Source: Melitaea cinxia (taxonomy: Eukaryota > Arthropoda > Insecta > Lepidoptera > Nymphalidae). Taken from it: a stretch of 64,000 nt of DNA. The DNA lies in NCBI RefSeq assembly GCF_905220565.1, contig NC_059416.1, positions 1,922,001-1,986,000 of the forward strand, in the 5' to 3' direction. Positions within the stretch are counted from its first letter, which is position 1. Every line of letters begins with the position of its first letter. Position numbers and translations under genes: made by a program. Under the pieces are notes generated by a model that made no database searches, was not told the DNA's origin, and was given only the letters and a program-made list of their open reading frames with translations. Of the stretch, positions 1 to 10,581 are shown one piece after another.

Positions 1-115
1 AGTTCCACGGGTCGGCTCCGTACCTAATGACTGGTAAGACATATTGGTCGAATACCTTGGACTTTAGGCATCGTATCAAGGATTCCCTAAAGATGTGACG
101 TGGCTTTACAAAATT
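1..115 (-). pseudogene. RTE-type LINE reverse transcriptase fragment
   Basis: Read on the minus strand from about 115 to 1, one frame is open and gives the residues KVFDQYVLPVIRYGADPW. This is close to the KVFEQCVLPVLTYGAETW stretch of the second RTE copy in this window (20612-21058), which lies C-terminal to the catalytic RT core. The fragment runs off the left edge of the window, so its total length is unknown. It starts abruptly and abuts a CR1-like tail of opposite orientation, so it is a truncated, non-functional copy. Confidence 0.7.
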
Positions 116-117
116 AA

Positions 118-275
118 AATATATGTATAGGTTGTCTGTAATAACATGGGTTGTCTGGAAGAACTGGCTAATTAGCCATAAGTCCGCCCATTGTACTTCA
201 CTGTCTGTAACTATCTTTATGCTTTGTTTGTTATGTATTTGTGGTGTACAATAAAGTATAAAATAAATAAAAATA
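118..275 (+). mobile_element. 3' tail of a CR1-like LINE
   Basis: Contains GGTTGTCTGGAAGAACTGG, an inverted-repeat stem TGGCTAATTAGCCA, then AAGTCCGCCC, and ends GGTGTACAATAAAGTATAAAATAAATAA. The same order of motifs ends the long LINE at 6364-11540 and the copy at 36506-38157. It is a strongly 5'-truncated insertion without coding sequence. Confidence 0.75.
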
Positions 276-675
276 TATATTACTAGCTGTACTCTGCGTG
301 CGTTGCTACGCTTTTTTTTGGTCGTACCAACTCAGAAAACTTTTGTGGGCTCATGGCATGATCAAATACACAGTTTACGATTCTATAAAGGACATACAGA
401 CAAACATTCATATTTATATTACTGTCGTTTATAAAACTAGTAATACAGAAAATATTAAAAAATAGCAACAAAAAGCCACTAAGGTATATATGTATATACA
501 TATATGTATATAATTTATCAAACAATTAATAAAAAGCTTTTTTGTTTTGTTTTAATGTCTATTTTTTATTCAGTTTTCAAGCTATAGAGTGATCATAATT
601 TTTCTTCAATATTCTAGATATTGTTACTAAAAATTATTTTGTGCTAAGCACCTAGAAAAATTAAATAAATAAAAG
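276..675. other. AT-rich stretch, no gene
   Basis: Unique-looking AT-rich DNA with a short TATATG-type simple repeat near 485-512. The sequence around 282-310 (TACTAGCTGTACTCTGCGTG) resembles the border of family F. No credible coding sequence. Confidence 0.5.
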
Positions 676-858
676 AAAACGAATGTGCTTTAGACCATAC
701 GACTGAAGTAAGACTTACGAAATGTAACTCTCTTCCTATCTTCATTAACTTATATCTCCTTCTAAACTTCTGTTCGCCCCGCTCGATCACACTTTTCGTG
801 ACGCTCTTGTCACGCATTCACCACTTTACTCCCCAAGTGAAGCGTGCGTATTGAATTT
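676..858 (-). repeat. Interspersed repeat family E
   Basis: Minus-strand copy of a roughly 180-bp repeat. It carries the family's shared pieces: AGTCGTATGGTCTAAAGC near the end, a CGTGACGCTC-type segment and a GCGGGGCGAACAG-like segment. Other copies lie at 30110-30230, 46150-46530 (two in tandem) and 50830-51018. Non-coding and unclassified. Confidence 0.6.
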
Positions 859-1147
859 TTACTACAATAAATTAATCTTTAGCATTTAAAGTGTATAAAA
901 ATGTATTAAAACAACATTATAATAAAACCTACGTAAAATCAAATAACTTCAATACAAATTGTTAGCTAGCTAATTCTAATTCTAAAAAATTAATGCAAAT
1001 AACAGTCGATTTATATCGATATTATGATTATGAAATTGTAGGTTTTATGATTTTATCACGTTGAGAGCATGAATTGTTATGTCGCGCAAGAGCGGTCATC
1101 GTGCGCCAAGCAGCAAAATAAAAAAATCCTGGACATATATGGTTTTC
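859..1147. other. AT-rich stretch, no gene
   Basis: Nothing recognised; AT-rich unique DNA. Confidence 0.5.
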
Positions 1148-1275
1148 TTATGAGGGGGATTTTATGATGAGAAGGAGCTGGACGAGGATTGCGGACAACC
1201 GGGATGACTGGCGCGAATTTGGGGAAGCCTATGCCTAGCAGTGGACTGCGATAGGCTGAAGTGAATGTGAGTGAA
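1148..1275 (+). mobile_element. RTE-type LINE 3' tail
   Basis: Contains GCGCGAATTTGGGGAAGCC, then CCTAGCAGTGGACTGCGATAGGCTGAAGTGAATG. These are the last codons and tail of RTE elements (compare the minus-strand copy ending at 20596). Highly truncated and diverged. Confidence 0.75.
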
Positions 1276-1597
1276 ATTAGAGTTTATAGCTTACATTACG
1301 TTAAGTTATATTATTGATTTCGTAAAAACTGATCTTGAAAATATGTTGCTGAATTGACTTAACTTATATAAAGACCCGCTTGTAACAGATGGTATTCAGT
1401 TATTCACTCCGTGAGTGGGTTTTATTAGGAACAGTTAGAGTGCCTAACTGAGAAGTGAACAAGTTGGTTTCTGTAGAATTAAACGTTGTTTATCCTTATT
1501 GTTGGTAATTTTATTACTTTCTACCTTAATGTCAGAAGATTCTAATAAATGGTAGAAAGAAAAAAAAATGGTAAAGAATGGTAGATTTTTTGTTTTT

Positions 1598-1803
1598 ATA
1601 TAACTAGTTTGGCAAACAAGCGTACGGCTCACCTGACGGTGGATGGTAAGCGATACCGTAGATTATAGACGTCTGCAACACCGGAAGTATAGAAAAACAA
1701 TATTATTTAGCTGTGGTCTTCTTTAAGGTCGAGGTAACTACCCCAGTCGGGCTGCTCCATATTTTGAGCCGGAAATTTCCTGCTGTACCCTACCTCAGAT
1801 GTT
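1598..1803 (+). repeat. Interspersed repeat family C (internally deleted)
   Basis: Starts TGGCAAACAAGCGTACGGC, continues GGTAAGCGATACCGTAG, and ends GGGCTGCTCCATATTTTGAG...CCTACCTCAG. Compared with the long copy at 57722-58015, the middle (the TCTGGTCACCTTACTCACCA part) is missing. About twelve copies lie in the window on both strands. Confidence 0.75.
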
Positions 1804-2235
1804 ACTGTATTGATAACTAATAGCAACTACATTATTTAAAAAATTACGTGATTTGTAATTAAAATAACCGGATATTGTGACTCAGTATTTTTTGTTTAGC
1901 TTATGAAAAAAAATCCCAGTACAAATAGTATTAATTTCAAAATTTATAAATCGAATTGAATAAACAAACAATATTATGATAATCTCGAAGTAAAATACCA
2001 TGTCTTGAGTTAAATATTTAACGAAAACACCATTAGACGCAATAGGCAGGCCTCGAGAGTTGTACAAACATTGGCTTCCAAGGTAGCTCTGTGGGAACAA
2101 TCCCTTTATCGACTGCGTTCAAAAATTACAAATATATAATTTTTCAATTATTAAATTTTTGTGATGTTAACTTACTTAAAGGTTTGACAAATGTTTTAAA
2201 TTAATTTTTAATTGAGTATTATGTTACTCGTTGTC
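1804..2235. other. AT-rich stretch, no gene
   Basis: Unique AT-rich DNA without recognisable repeats or coding potential. Confidence 0.45.
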
Positions 2236-2245
2236 TTTTTTTACT

Positions 2246-2556
2246 TCATCATCATCGTCATTCCAGCCTATTGCAGTCCACTGCTGGACATAGTCCTCCA
2301 GAAGTGTGTGTTGCCCATAGTCACCACGCTGGGCAGGCGGGGTGGTGCAGGGCTGGCTTTGTCGCACCGAAGACGCTGCTGCGCGTCTTCGGCCTGTGTG
2401 TTTCAAAGCCAGCGGTTAGATGGTTATCCCGTCATCGGTCGGCTTCTTAAGTTCCAAGGTGGTAGTGGAACCGTGTTATCCTTAGTCGCCTCTTACAACA
2501 CCCACGGGAAGAGAGGGGATGGCTATATTCTTTGGTGCCTTAGCCACACAGCACAT
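2246..2556 (-). mobile_element. SINE family B, near full length, with target-site duplication
   Basis: Minus-strand copy of a roughly 310-bp non-coding retroposon. Its 3' end (low coordinates) reads AGTGGACTGCAATAGGCTGG followed by a GAT-rich tail, the same tail as RTE LINEs. Inside is a strong hairpin, CCGAAGACG paired with CGTCTTCGG, at 2367-2392. It is bounded by a 10-bp duplication TTTTTTTACT at 2236-2245 and 2557-2566. The open frame across it is fortuitous. No clear Pol III A/B boxes were found. Confidence 0.8.
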
Positions 2557-2570
2557 TTTTTTTACTACAA

Positions 2571-2944
2571 GCATACAACCCAACTAACAAGTAGTACGGT
2601 AGATTGTAGACACGACGAGAGGAGCATGAAAAGCGCATTTCTGACCCTCTCTCCGACCCTACCCATGAGCTCAGGACACCATACTCAAAACAGGAACAAA
2701 GCACTTGAGAGCATCGTCATTCAGAAGTTGCATTTGAACCCTATTTGAATAGAGTAATTTTTATTTTTATTTTCATTTGGTTCAATGGCTTAAATTTCTC
2801 AAATTGTATTAGCTTTTGATGTAAACTTTGCTGATTTGTGATATAATGATTTTCGTCTTAGCGTATATTAAAATACTGTTTCCCAAATCTATACATTGCA
2901 TTTAGTAAAAAGCGGTTATTGTAATATTACAAACAGACACTCCA
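2571..2944. other. Unique stretch, no gene
   Basis: Nothing recognised. Confidence 0.4.
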
Positions 2945-3215
2945 ATTGTACTTATTTGTATAAATAAATACGTGTGGGCTTTTTAAGTAGCGCTGTATCT
3001 CTTTCAAGATATGACTAAATTTATAAAGACTGTAATTTTTTTTAAAGGTGTTACTGCTGAGTTTCTTGCAAATTTTTTTCAGCAGAATCTACATTCGGGA
3101 TCGGTGGTAGCTTCACATCTACCTTCTATATCTACCCTAATAAATGGAGAGCCGCTTTTTTTGTTCGATTATACTGCGAAAACTGCTGCACCGATCTGGA
3201 TAATACTTATACCAT
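2945..3215 (+). repeat. Interspersed repeat family G
   Basis: Shares a block (TTACTGCTGAGTTTCTTGC, then CAGAATCTACATTCGGGATC and GGTGGTAGCTTCAC) with 44680-44985. Partial pieces lie at 42805-42860 and 48180-48260. Unclassified; the short open frame is shared by both long copies but resembles no known protein. Confidence 0.6.
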
Positions 3216-4400
3216 AATGCAGCGTGTTTCGGAGAAGGTTTTAGTATATGATATGTTGATGATAACTTATCGTGTAAAAAAAATATGAACGGACAGAGGT
3301 CGCTAGTAAATAAATAAATAATGTGTTCAACTGTTCAACGATTCCTGTCGATGGAAACCGGCACAGAATTCTTTACATTTTATTTAGATATTTTAACGTT
3401 TCATGTTCAGTCTTCCAAGTACTCGGTAATTAGAATTTAATGACACATCCATATTCGAAAAAGTATTTACTTTAAAAATATTCTTCATTATTTGTCAGTA
3501 CTTAAGCACTATATAATAAGGTCTAAATTTGTACAGATATTCTGCCGAGTAATGTATGTTTTACTTTTACAAATTGGTTGAGGATTGGTTATGTAAATTT
3601 GGACTTTATCCTTAGTATTGATAAGGTTAAAATTGTGTTGTGTGTTGTATGTGTTTGAGTATAAATTGGCTACTTCTCTGGATATGAGTATCGATGGTAA
3701 TAGGCGGGGCTATGAGGTAGGGTTGGTGTTATTAAACTAACATATTTATGTTTAATAGTTATACCCGTGCGAATAATTCTCATTAATAAGTATAATAATT
3801 ATAAATTTATAAAATTACAAAAAAGTATTTATACGTAAGTTGATTTGAAAATGAACAAAAAATCTATCGACCGTTCATCATGTTGACGATGTTTCAAAAT
3901 TGAAGCCGTCATATATATAATTTTAATAAATTAATTTACAAAATTAAATCAAAAATAAATTATTTAGTCGTGGATACCGGTAGAGCTTGCAATGATCTAT
4001 GTGTGTGTGTAAAATGATATATAATTTATGTGGAGTAATTGTGAGGTGTTTTCTAAAAAGGGAGCCAGACATCTTAACCTTAGCGTAATAATATATATGA
4101 TGATTCTAATGTTATTTTACTTATATTATTAAGATTGAAAAAAATTCAACTCAATCGGTTGAAGATAAATGCTTCAAAATTAAGTGACAAGATTCCTTTT
4201 TTTAGGAAACGAACATACATACATACATACCTAGATTGTAAGCAGAAAAAAGTTTTTAAAACATTAAAATGTTTAATCGTAAAGTTAAATGTCTCATGAG
4301 TTAATCTAAAATGTGTGTGTGTGTATGTATTTATTTAAATTGGAGTAAATATAAGGATATTTTATTGAATGTCCTTTATTAAAGAATATTTTTGAATAGT
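3216..4400. other. AT-rich unique stretch, no gene
   Basis: About 1.2 kb of AT-rich DNA with a short CATA repeat at about 4207-4228 and a GT run at about 4312-4323. The piece around 4135-4205 (ACTCAATCGGTTGAAG) resembles the decayed end of a family-F-type repeat. No coding sequence. Confidence 0.4.
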
Positions 4401-4520
4401 CACCGTATGTTATAATTCCGTCTGTAGCATCCCACTGCTAGGCCTCTTTCTCTATCTAGAAGGGTCGGAACCTAATCCACCACACTGCTCCACTGAAGGT
4501 TGGCGGATATATACCCTCAT

Positions 4521-4936
4521 GAACGACGAGCAGATGAGAGAGGAGGCCACCGTCGAGGCCTCCGTCCGTAGGCGACGAACGGGGGTGCGTAGGAGGCGCT
4601 ACTTAGTGCACCTCCTGTAACGCCCCTGTGCTCGTGTCGGGCCGGGATGGGAACCCGGTCCTGCTAGACATGGCGTCGTCGCGATTGTTCAGAGGTGAGC
4701 CGGACAGTCCCCATGGAGGAGAAGTCTGGCGTTTTCGCCGAGGCCAGCCGGTCGCTGGAGGGATCCTGTTGCCTGCAGATTCTGGACCCTCCAATTAAAG
4801 CGGCTGAAGGCTCCCGCAGGGGTTTGGTCGGTAGTGCACCCCCAAGTGTTGTAGCCGACATACGGTCTAGGACTGCCTACCCGGGCGTCCTGGATATCAC
4901 CCGTAAATGGGTTACCCTGCGATAACAATACATATA

Positions 4937-4966
<30 letters not shown>
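4521..4966 (+). mobile_element. GC-rich, 5'-truncated retroelement with (TA)n tail
   Basis: A block of about 415 bp, strikingly GC-rich against its AT-rich surroundings, followed by a long TA run. It sits inside SINE D and is flanked by a 13-bp duplication TATATACCCTCAT (4508-4520 and 4967-4979), which is direct evidence for target-primed insertion. Its 3' part (GGGCGTCCTGGATATCACCC, then GTAAATGGGTTACCCTGCGA) recurs on the minus strand at 33007-33247 and 25700-25747, always sharing the same 3' end, as expected for 5' truncation. Its frames are interrupted; the family (perhaps an R1-like LINE) was not recognised. Confidence 0.8.

Positions 4967-4970
<4 letters not shown>
4938..4970. repeat. 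(TA)n microsatellite
   Basis: Uninterrupted TA run forming the 3' tail of the GC-rich retroelement and merging with its target-site duplication. Confidence 0.9.
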
Positions 4971-4974
<4 letters not shown>

Positions 4975-5110
4975 CTCATATGATTAACGGGTCTCTGTGA
5001 TAATAACCGGTGGGGGAACCCACAAGGACAGACAACCAGACCGGAAAGAAAGATTTATCGAAATACAAATATCCATCCCCATCGAGAATCGAACCCGTAA
5101 TCGCCGATAC

Positions 5111-5797
5111 GTTTTATTTTTGCTTCAGTGATATCTTTAAATTATATTAAAGCAAGCAAAAAATTAATTATTAACTAAGTTAGTAATCTGCATTTTTAAG
5201 CTTTATGCACAATATTTAAATAAAGACACTGCTTATCTATTATTTTTAATGCGTATCTATGGCCGTCGCCTGTTTATTAATTTATTTATTTTTGTCTTTT
5301 AAAAGCATTAAAAGATTTTTTTTGTAATTTTACACAATTGTTGGACTATTACTAACTGTAAAAACTCAGTTAAAAAAGTTACTTTACGCGTGACAGCCCT
5401 AACCCTTTCTCCTCAGGGCCATCAATATAACAATTTAACAGGAACATTTCAACAGCTATAAATTAAGGCAACAAACCAAACTAGTCTCAACCACTGAGCC
5501 TAAGGGTTAAATTACGCCATTACAGTCGCATTAGACGGTATTACTTGAATACCTCAGTCTGTAAAGACTCTAGCTATTATTTCAGTCTATTTAGTGACTA
5601 ATTATTGTCTGGATTCTGGAAAATTCTTAATGCCTAATATATGCGTTTAAGGTGAAAGAATTCGGGGAAACTGTATTTTAGAACGGTATACTATTACTAT
5701 TATTAACAGTTAGTCAATACTATAACTATATATATTAACAACTATAATAATAGTTGCTTTCGATTTCGTTTTGTTAGCATTCATCGTGAGATTGTAT
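5111..5797. other. AT-rich stretch, no gene
   Basis: Unique AT-rich DNA; no feature recognised. Confidence 0.4.
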
Positions 5798-6248
5798 AAT
5801 TGTGTTTGCAGGCAAACCAAGAAAACCCGACTTCAATTATATCGACAAGTAATACAACGTAGATAGATGAAAAAATAGTCAAGTAAATACGCATTATCAA
5901 AGGTTACTCCAAAAGTTGTAATCAGATCTCGATGAAATTTAAATGTGACCATATGATATGTTTATTATTTCATTTTCGGCTTTCGATTAAATTAAAATTC
6001 ATTAAAATCAGTACACCTAGTAAAAAGTTATACGGATTTTTGAGAGTTTCCCTCAATTTCTCTGGGATCCCATCATCAGATCCTGGTTTCCTTATCATGG
6101 TACCAAACTAGGAATATCTCCTTTCCAACAAAAAAAAAAGAATTATCAAAATCGGTTCACAAACAACGGAGTTATCCCTGAACATACATATACATATATA
6201 TACGTTCGAATTGAGTAACCTCCTCCTTTTTTGAAGTCTGTTAAAAAT
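5798..6248 (-). mobile_element. MITE-like repeat family M, near full length
   Basis: Minus-strand copy. One end reads ATTGTGTTTGCAGGCAAACC...ACCCGACTTCAATTA, the other CCTCCTCCTTTTTTGAAGTC. The two ends contain an inverted repeat around AACCGACTTCAAAAAA, so a DNA-element origin is likely. Non-coding. Other copies: 16966-17290, 23135-23400, 30231-30845, 49490-49785, and a fragment at 21830-21895. Confidence 0.7.
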
Positions 6249-6251
6249 ATT

Positions 6252-6363
6252 CAAACTTTTTTTTTAAGTTGGCAAATAAGTGTACGGTCTGCATCATAGT
6301 AAGCGCGTTGCCGACCGTATTACACAACACTGCTTAAGAGCAGAGTTATTTAGCTGTGATCTT
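6252..6363 (+). repeat. Family C repeat, left part (split by the LINE)
   Basis: Reads TTGGCAAATAAGTGTACGG, then GCGTTGCCGACC and ATTTAGCTGTGATCTT, stopping exactly where other copies continue CTGTAAGGTCGAGGTAC. The continuation is at 11541-11637, on the far side of the 5.2-kb LINE. Confidence 0.8.
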
Positions 6364-6464
6364 AATTTAATTTAATTTAATTTAATTTACTCTTTATTGT
6401 ACACATAAAAAAGGTTACAATTTACAAAACGATTCACAAAAAGAAATGTACAACAGGCGGTCTT

Positions 6465-6480
6465 ATCGCTAAACAGCGAT
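6465..6480 (-). promoter_or_regulatory. Conserved 3'UTR hairpin of the LINE
   Basis: ATCGCTAAACAGCGAT can form a 6-bp stem with a 4-base loop, preceded on the RNA sense by GGTTGTCTGGAAGAG and followed by AAGACCGCC. The same hairpin occurs at about 155-172, 19086-19104 (minus), 34507-34526, 38045-38060 and 51562-51578. It is probably the template-recognition structure for the LINE's own reverse transcriptase (inference). Confidence 0.6.
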
Positions 6481-6838
6481 CTCTTCCAGACAACCAGCTT
6501 GGAGGAGATAATGTGAAAAAAAGCGGAAAGGGTGTACAGAATTAAAATTAATAGAACAGGAAGAAAACCAAATATACACACATACATGCATACATATACA
6601 TACATACACATATTAAAAATATATTAACTATACAAAAAAAAATACAGAACACCTTACATAATAATATGTACACACACTACGCATATAAATACATGTCAAC
6701 ATAAGCACATATATACACACACATACATACATAATATTATACATAACTAAGTATTATTAAGTAACAGTCGTAGAACAAATAAGAATATATAAATATATAC
6801 AAATATCAGTGACTAATGACGAACTGGACGACAGTATT

Positions 6839-9787
6839 TCAAAGTCTTAAGTAGTGTTTTTTAACCATCTTTTTAAAGGAATCCAGTGATGTAGCACGTC
6901 TAATATGCAATGGCAAAGCATTCCATAGTCGTGCAGCCTCAATGCTAAAAGACTTGCTGTAGAAGGCAGTAGAGTGATTACAGATCTTCAGAGTTAGATT
7001 TTCACTAGAACGAAGTGATCTATTGTGTGAGTCACAGAGAAATTCAAAGCGTTCTTTCAAATAAGAAGGAAGGAAGGGATTAAATAATATAGAATATAGG
7101 AGAGATAATATATGAGTATTCCTGCGCAAACGTATAGGAAGCCATTTGAGCTTTGCACGGAACTCAGAGACACGGTCATACTTGCGAAGACCAAATATGA
7201 ACCGAATACAGAGGTTTTGGAGTCGCTCAAGTTTATTTAGTTGATCCTCCCTTAGGTCTAGATAGCAAGTGTCAGCGTAATCAAGGATAGGATGAAGAAG
7301 AGATTGGGCAAGAACAATTTTAGTAGGAGTAGGAAGAAAATTACGCAACCTTCTTAATGAACCGACAGACGCAAACATTTTTTTGCTAACTTCACAGATC
7401 TGTGGATCCCACGACATAAATTTGTCAAACATTATACCCAGGTTTTTTACTTTTTCACTGAAAGGAATTACCACACCGGCAAAAGTTATTTGTGTCAAAT
7501 TCGGCCAATCAATTCGTGAAATAAGCTGTTGGCTTCCGATAATTATAGCCTGCGATTTTGATGGGTTAACCTTCAGACCAAAGTCTTTGCTCCAGCCATT
7601 GATACGTTCGAGTTCCTGATTTAAAGCGTTAATCGTATTAGGTAGGTCTGTTAAGCTTGTGTGTAAGTAAATTTGGAGATCGTCAGCATACAGGTGGTAG
7701 GGAGAAAAAATATATTGAGTAATAGCATTTATGAAGATTGAAAAGAGGAGTGGAGACATCACGCCACCTTGCGGTACACCGGCATTGATATTAGCCCAGT
7801 CAGAAAAAGTGTCGTTAAGTCGCACACGTTGCCGGCGCCCATGCAAGTAAGAGTGAAACCAGTCAATCGCTATAGGAGATATGTTAAGAGAATTCAATAT
7901 GGCAAGCAAAATGTCGAAGTCTACACTATTGAAAGCATTACTAAAATCAAGCAATGTCAAAACAGTGAGCTTTCGGTTATCTTTTGCCATGCGAATATCA
8001 TCAGTGATTTTAACTAATGCAGTAGTCGTACTGTGGCCTGCGCGGAATCCTGATTGAAATGGGTTTAAAAGGTTGTATCTGCAGAGGAAAAGGTTAAATT
8101 GATTATAAGTAAGGCGCTCGAGAACTTTAGAAAGGAACGGTAGGATAGAAATAGGGCGAAGATCGGAGAAAGAGGTAGAATTGGGTTTTTTAGGCAATGG
8201 GATGATTATAGCATCTTTCCAATAAGATGGAAATGTACCGCTACTAATAGAAAAATTGAAAATATTTGTTATTATAGGAACTAAATAATCTATAATAGGA
8301 ATTACCATTTGACGACTAATGCAATCAGAACCAACACTGTTAGATGATACCGCTAAAATATTCTTCTTAACATCACTATTCGTGAATTGACTAAATTGAA
8401 AAAAGGGAGTATCACGAGTTGGAGAAGCTGAAATTTGAGAAATTGTATTTAGTTTTGTTATGTTATCAAATGTAACAGAAGATGAGAAATGCTGATTAAG
8501 TGAATTTAAATTTAAGTTCTGGGAGTTAATATCTCGTTGCTGCTTGCCAACTCCTAGTGATTTGAGGAAATTCCAAACTCGGGCTGAGTCATCTTCCTCT
8601 ATGACAGACTTAAAGATGTAGCGTCGATGTTCATCCCTACACAACCTGTTACAGCGATTCCGAGCTTTCCTGTACTTCTCACGATTTGTTTCGTTGGGAT
8701 CGACTCTGTATTTAGCTTTGGCTATATTCCTTATCTTTTGTAGGCGTTTAACTTCGTCAGTCAACCATGGGGCCGGTAGATGTTTTAATCGCACTGGTCG
8801 AATAGGGGCATGCTTGTCATAAAGTTGTGTTATAAGGGAATTAAAATAATTTAACTTCTCATCAATTGAAGAAGCATTAAGCACTCCGGACCAGTCAATC
8901 TTAGATACATCCTCGGCTAGACTATCAAAGTCAATTCCACTAAAATTGCGCCTCATAAGAATTTTTCGTTTAGCTTTAGGAGGTCTTAGTTTATAAGATA
9001 AGAAGAGAAGGTCGTGATAGGAAAAGGCAGTAGCTACACATTGACCAAATTTTTCGACATGAGTAGTAGAAGAGACAAGAATTAAATCGAGAAGAGAAGG
9101 TGAGCAGTTAGGAAATGCGTGAGTCGCAGATAATGGCAATATATTCAAATTAGCTGCCTTTACTATAGATGTAAAGCGTGAAGTTCGAGAGTCATTTTTA
9201 AGAAGGCAAGTATTAAAGTCACCCATAATAATTGTGTGTGAGAACAAAGGAGAAAACTTTTCAAGAAGATCTTCAAAAGACATAAAATAGTCAATGGTGA
9301 GGCTAGGATTATAAAAAACACCAAGAAGGAGCTTAGTGTTGAAGAATAGGACTTCGATAAAAAGGTATTCTGCTCCAGGACTATTATGTTGTTGCGAAAA
9401 TTCTATAACAGTAAAAGGAATATGAGATCGTAAATAAATGGCAACACCTCCGCCAGGTCGTCCTAAACGGTCATTTCGAATCAAGTGAAAACCTGGTAAG
9501 CAGAATGATGACGAAGGGAGACATGGTTTCAACCAGGATTCTGAGACTAAAATAGCATGTAAGTTTTTATTTTGAAAGGAGGCCAACATGTCAGGAAAAT
9601 GAGCGGGTATACTCTGGGCATTGATGTGAACCAGGTTAAAATGCCCTGACGCGTCACAAAAATGTGCATCTAAGTCATCACTGAGTGAGGGTATACTGAG
9701 AAAACTGTCATCGCTATCCGTTTCATTAGAAGATGAAATAGAATAAAAGGTGTCAGATGGATCGTCCTTGTTATGAATCATAGTCAT
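6839..9787 (-). CDS. LINE ORF2: AP endonuclease / reverse transcriptase
   Basis: 982-codon intact frame. An N-terminal leader rich in Ser and Asp (about 1-48) precedes an apurinic-like endonuclease domain (about 50-265). Its expected catalytic residues are present: N56 (HINAQS), E83 (SESW), D190 and N192 (MGDFN), D234 (SLLDLIL) and H258 (SYHD). The reverse transcriptase (about 500-770) has D614 in DFSNAF, VPQGG at 671-675 and the catalytic YADD at 700-703. A C-terminal region (about 780-982) ends with the usual thumb and carboxy-terminal motif (WNALPLHIRR). The enzyme nicks target DNA and copies its own RNA there. No stop codon or frameshift is visible. The first Met is followed two codons later by a second; either could start. 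Related to the truncated frame at 36506-37786. Known for the family: EN/RT of non-LTR elements; inferred: likely competent. Confidence 0.95.
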   Translation of the reverse strand: MTMIHNKDDPSDTFYSISSSNETDSDDSFLSIPSLSDDLDAHFCDASGHFNLVHINAQSIPAHFPDMLASFQNKNLHAILVSESWLKPCLPSSSFCLPGFHLIRNDRLGRPGGGVAIYLRSHIPFTVIEFSQQHNSPGAEYLFIEVLFFNTKLLLGVFYNPSLTIDYFMSFEDLLEKFSPLFSHTIIMGDFNTCLLKNDSRTSRFTSIVKAANLNILPLSATHAFPNCSPSLLDLILVSSTTHVEKFGQCVATAFSYHDLLFLSYKLRPPKAKRKILMRRNFSGIDFDSLAEDVSKIDWSGVLNASSIDEKLNYFNSLITQLYDKHAPIRPVRLKHLPAPWLTDEVKRLQKIRNIAKAKYRVDPNETNREKYRKARNRCNRLCRDEHRRYIFKSVIEEDDSARVWNFLKSLGVGKQQRDINSQNLNLNSLNQHFSSSVTFDNITKLNTISQISASPTRDTPFFQFSQFTNSDVKKNILAVSSNSVGSDCISRQMVIPIIDYLVPIITNIFNFSISSGTFPSYWKDAIIIPLPKKPNSTSFSDLRPISILPFLSKVLERLTYNQFNLFLCRYNLLNPFQSGFRAGHSTTTALVKITDDIRMAKDNRKLTVLTLLDFSNAFNSVDFDILLAILNSLNISPIAIDWFHSYLHGRRQRVRLNDTFSDWANINAGVPQGGVMSPLLFSIFINAITQYIFSPYHLYADDLQIYLHTSLTDLPNTINALNQELERINGWSKDFGLKVNPSKSQAIIIGSQQLISRIDWPNLTQITFAGVVIPFSEKVKNLGIMFDKFMSWDPQICEVSKKMFASVGSLRRLRNFLPTPTKIVLAQSLLHPILDYADTCYLDLREDQLNKLERLQNLCIRFIFGLRKYDRVSEFRAKLKWLPIRLRRNTHILSLLYSILFNPFLPSYLKERFEFLCDSHNRSLRSSENLTLKICNHSTAFYSKSFSIEAARLWNALPLHIRRATSLDSFKKMVKKHYLRL

Positions 9788-10581
9788 CTAAAGATATTAC
9801 AAAAATAAAAAAAATATATATATATATACAATAAGATAATATATATAGTTACGATATATATATTTAAAAAAATATTTATAACAACAAAAATACTATGTAA
9901 TAAAAAGAAATACAAATACTATAAGCTCAATTCACATACTCACCAGCTACAGAAGGAGTTGTATTACGGCAACTAAGGCTTACAATGGAATAGTAGATAA
10001 GCAACAATAAAAAGAAAGAAAAAAAAAAAAAACGTAAAAATAAAAGACAAAAATTCAAAACAATAATAACAGGCAAGAGAACATTTGCAAAATGAAATAA
10101 TTTTAGTTACTTTTTATCTTTTAACTAGAGTTAAATTATTAAAATTAAACAATTAATAAATACCAATAGGCAAAAAAAAAGATTTTACTTCTAAGCCTAC
10201 GAAAACGAATTATGATTAAAATTAATATTTTACAAAGTCTTAAAAGCCTTACGTTCACAACAACAATTAGTTACAACATAGTTTATTATTATCTATATGT
10301 TAAGATAGTCTGTGGTAAAAAATGTTTTGTTATGGTTTTGTTATTCGCTTACACATTGAAACAGGGACAAAAAGAACAACAATAATAAATAAAAAATATA
10401 AAAGTAAAGTTATAAAGTAACTACAACTAGATTTGTTTATTTGTATGAAATATAAAGTGAATATAAAAAACTATCAACACATTATAAGCTATATGTAGTA
10501 TCTAATAAAGTGTGAGTTCTAAAAATACCCAATTATGATTATATATTAAATTAAAAATTTACTCAAATTAAAAGTGAACAA
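9788..10581 (-). other. Inter-ORF spacer of the LINE
   Basis: About 795 bp, very AT-rich with A- and T-runs, lying between ORF1 stop and ORF2 start. No frame longer than a few dozen codons on the sense strand. Most two-ORF LINEs overlap or nearly abut their ORFs, so this spacer is unusually long. Confidence 0.7.

Larger units (their letters stand above)
4405..5110 (-). mobile_element. SINE family D, split by a retroelement insertion
   Basis: The left part (4405-4520) has the SINE D tail region: GTAGCATCCCACTGCTAG, then CCTAATCCACCACACTGC and TTGGCGGATATATACCCT. The right part (4967-5110) continues in register with GATAATAACCGG, CCCACAAGGACAGACAACC and a tRNA-like GAATCGAACCCG block. On the minus strand this tRNA-like block is the 5' head with a B-box-like GGGTTCGATTC. 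The element is interrupted at 4521-4966. Confidence 0.75.

Noticed and set aside
2212..2748. A 178-codon plus-strand frame
   Set aside because: It crosses SINE B antisense; similar frames appear wherever the SINE occurs.
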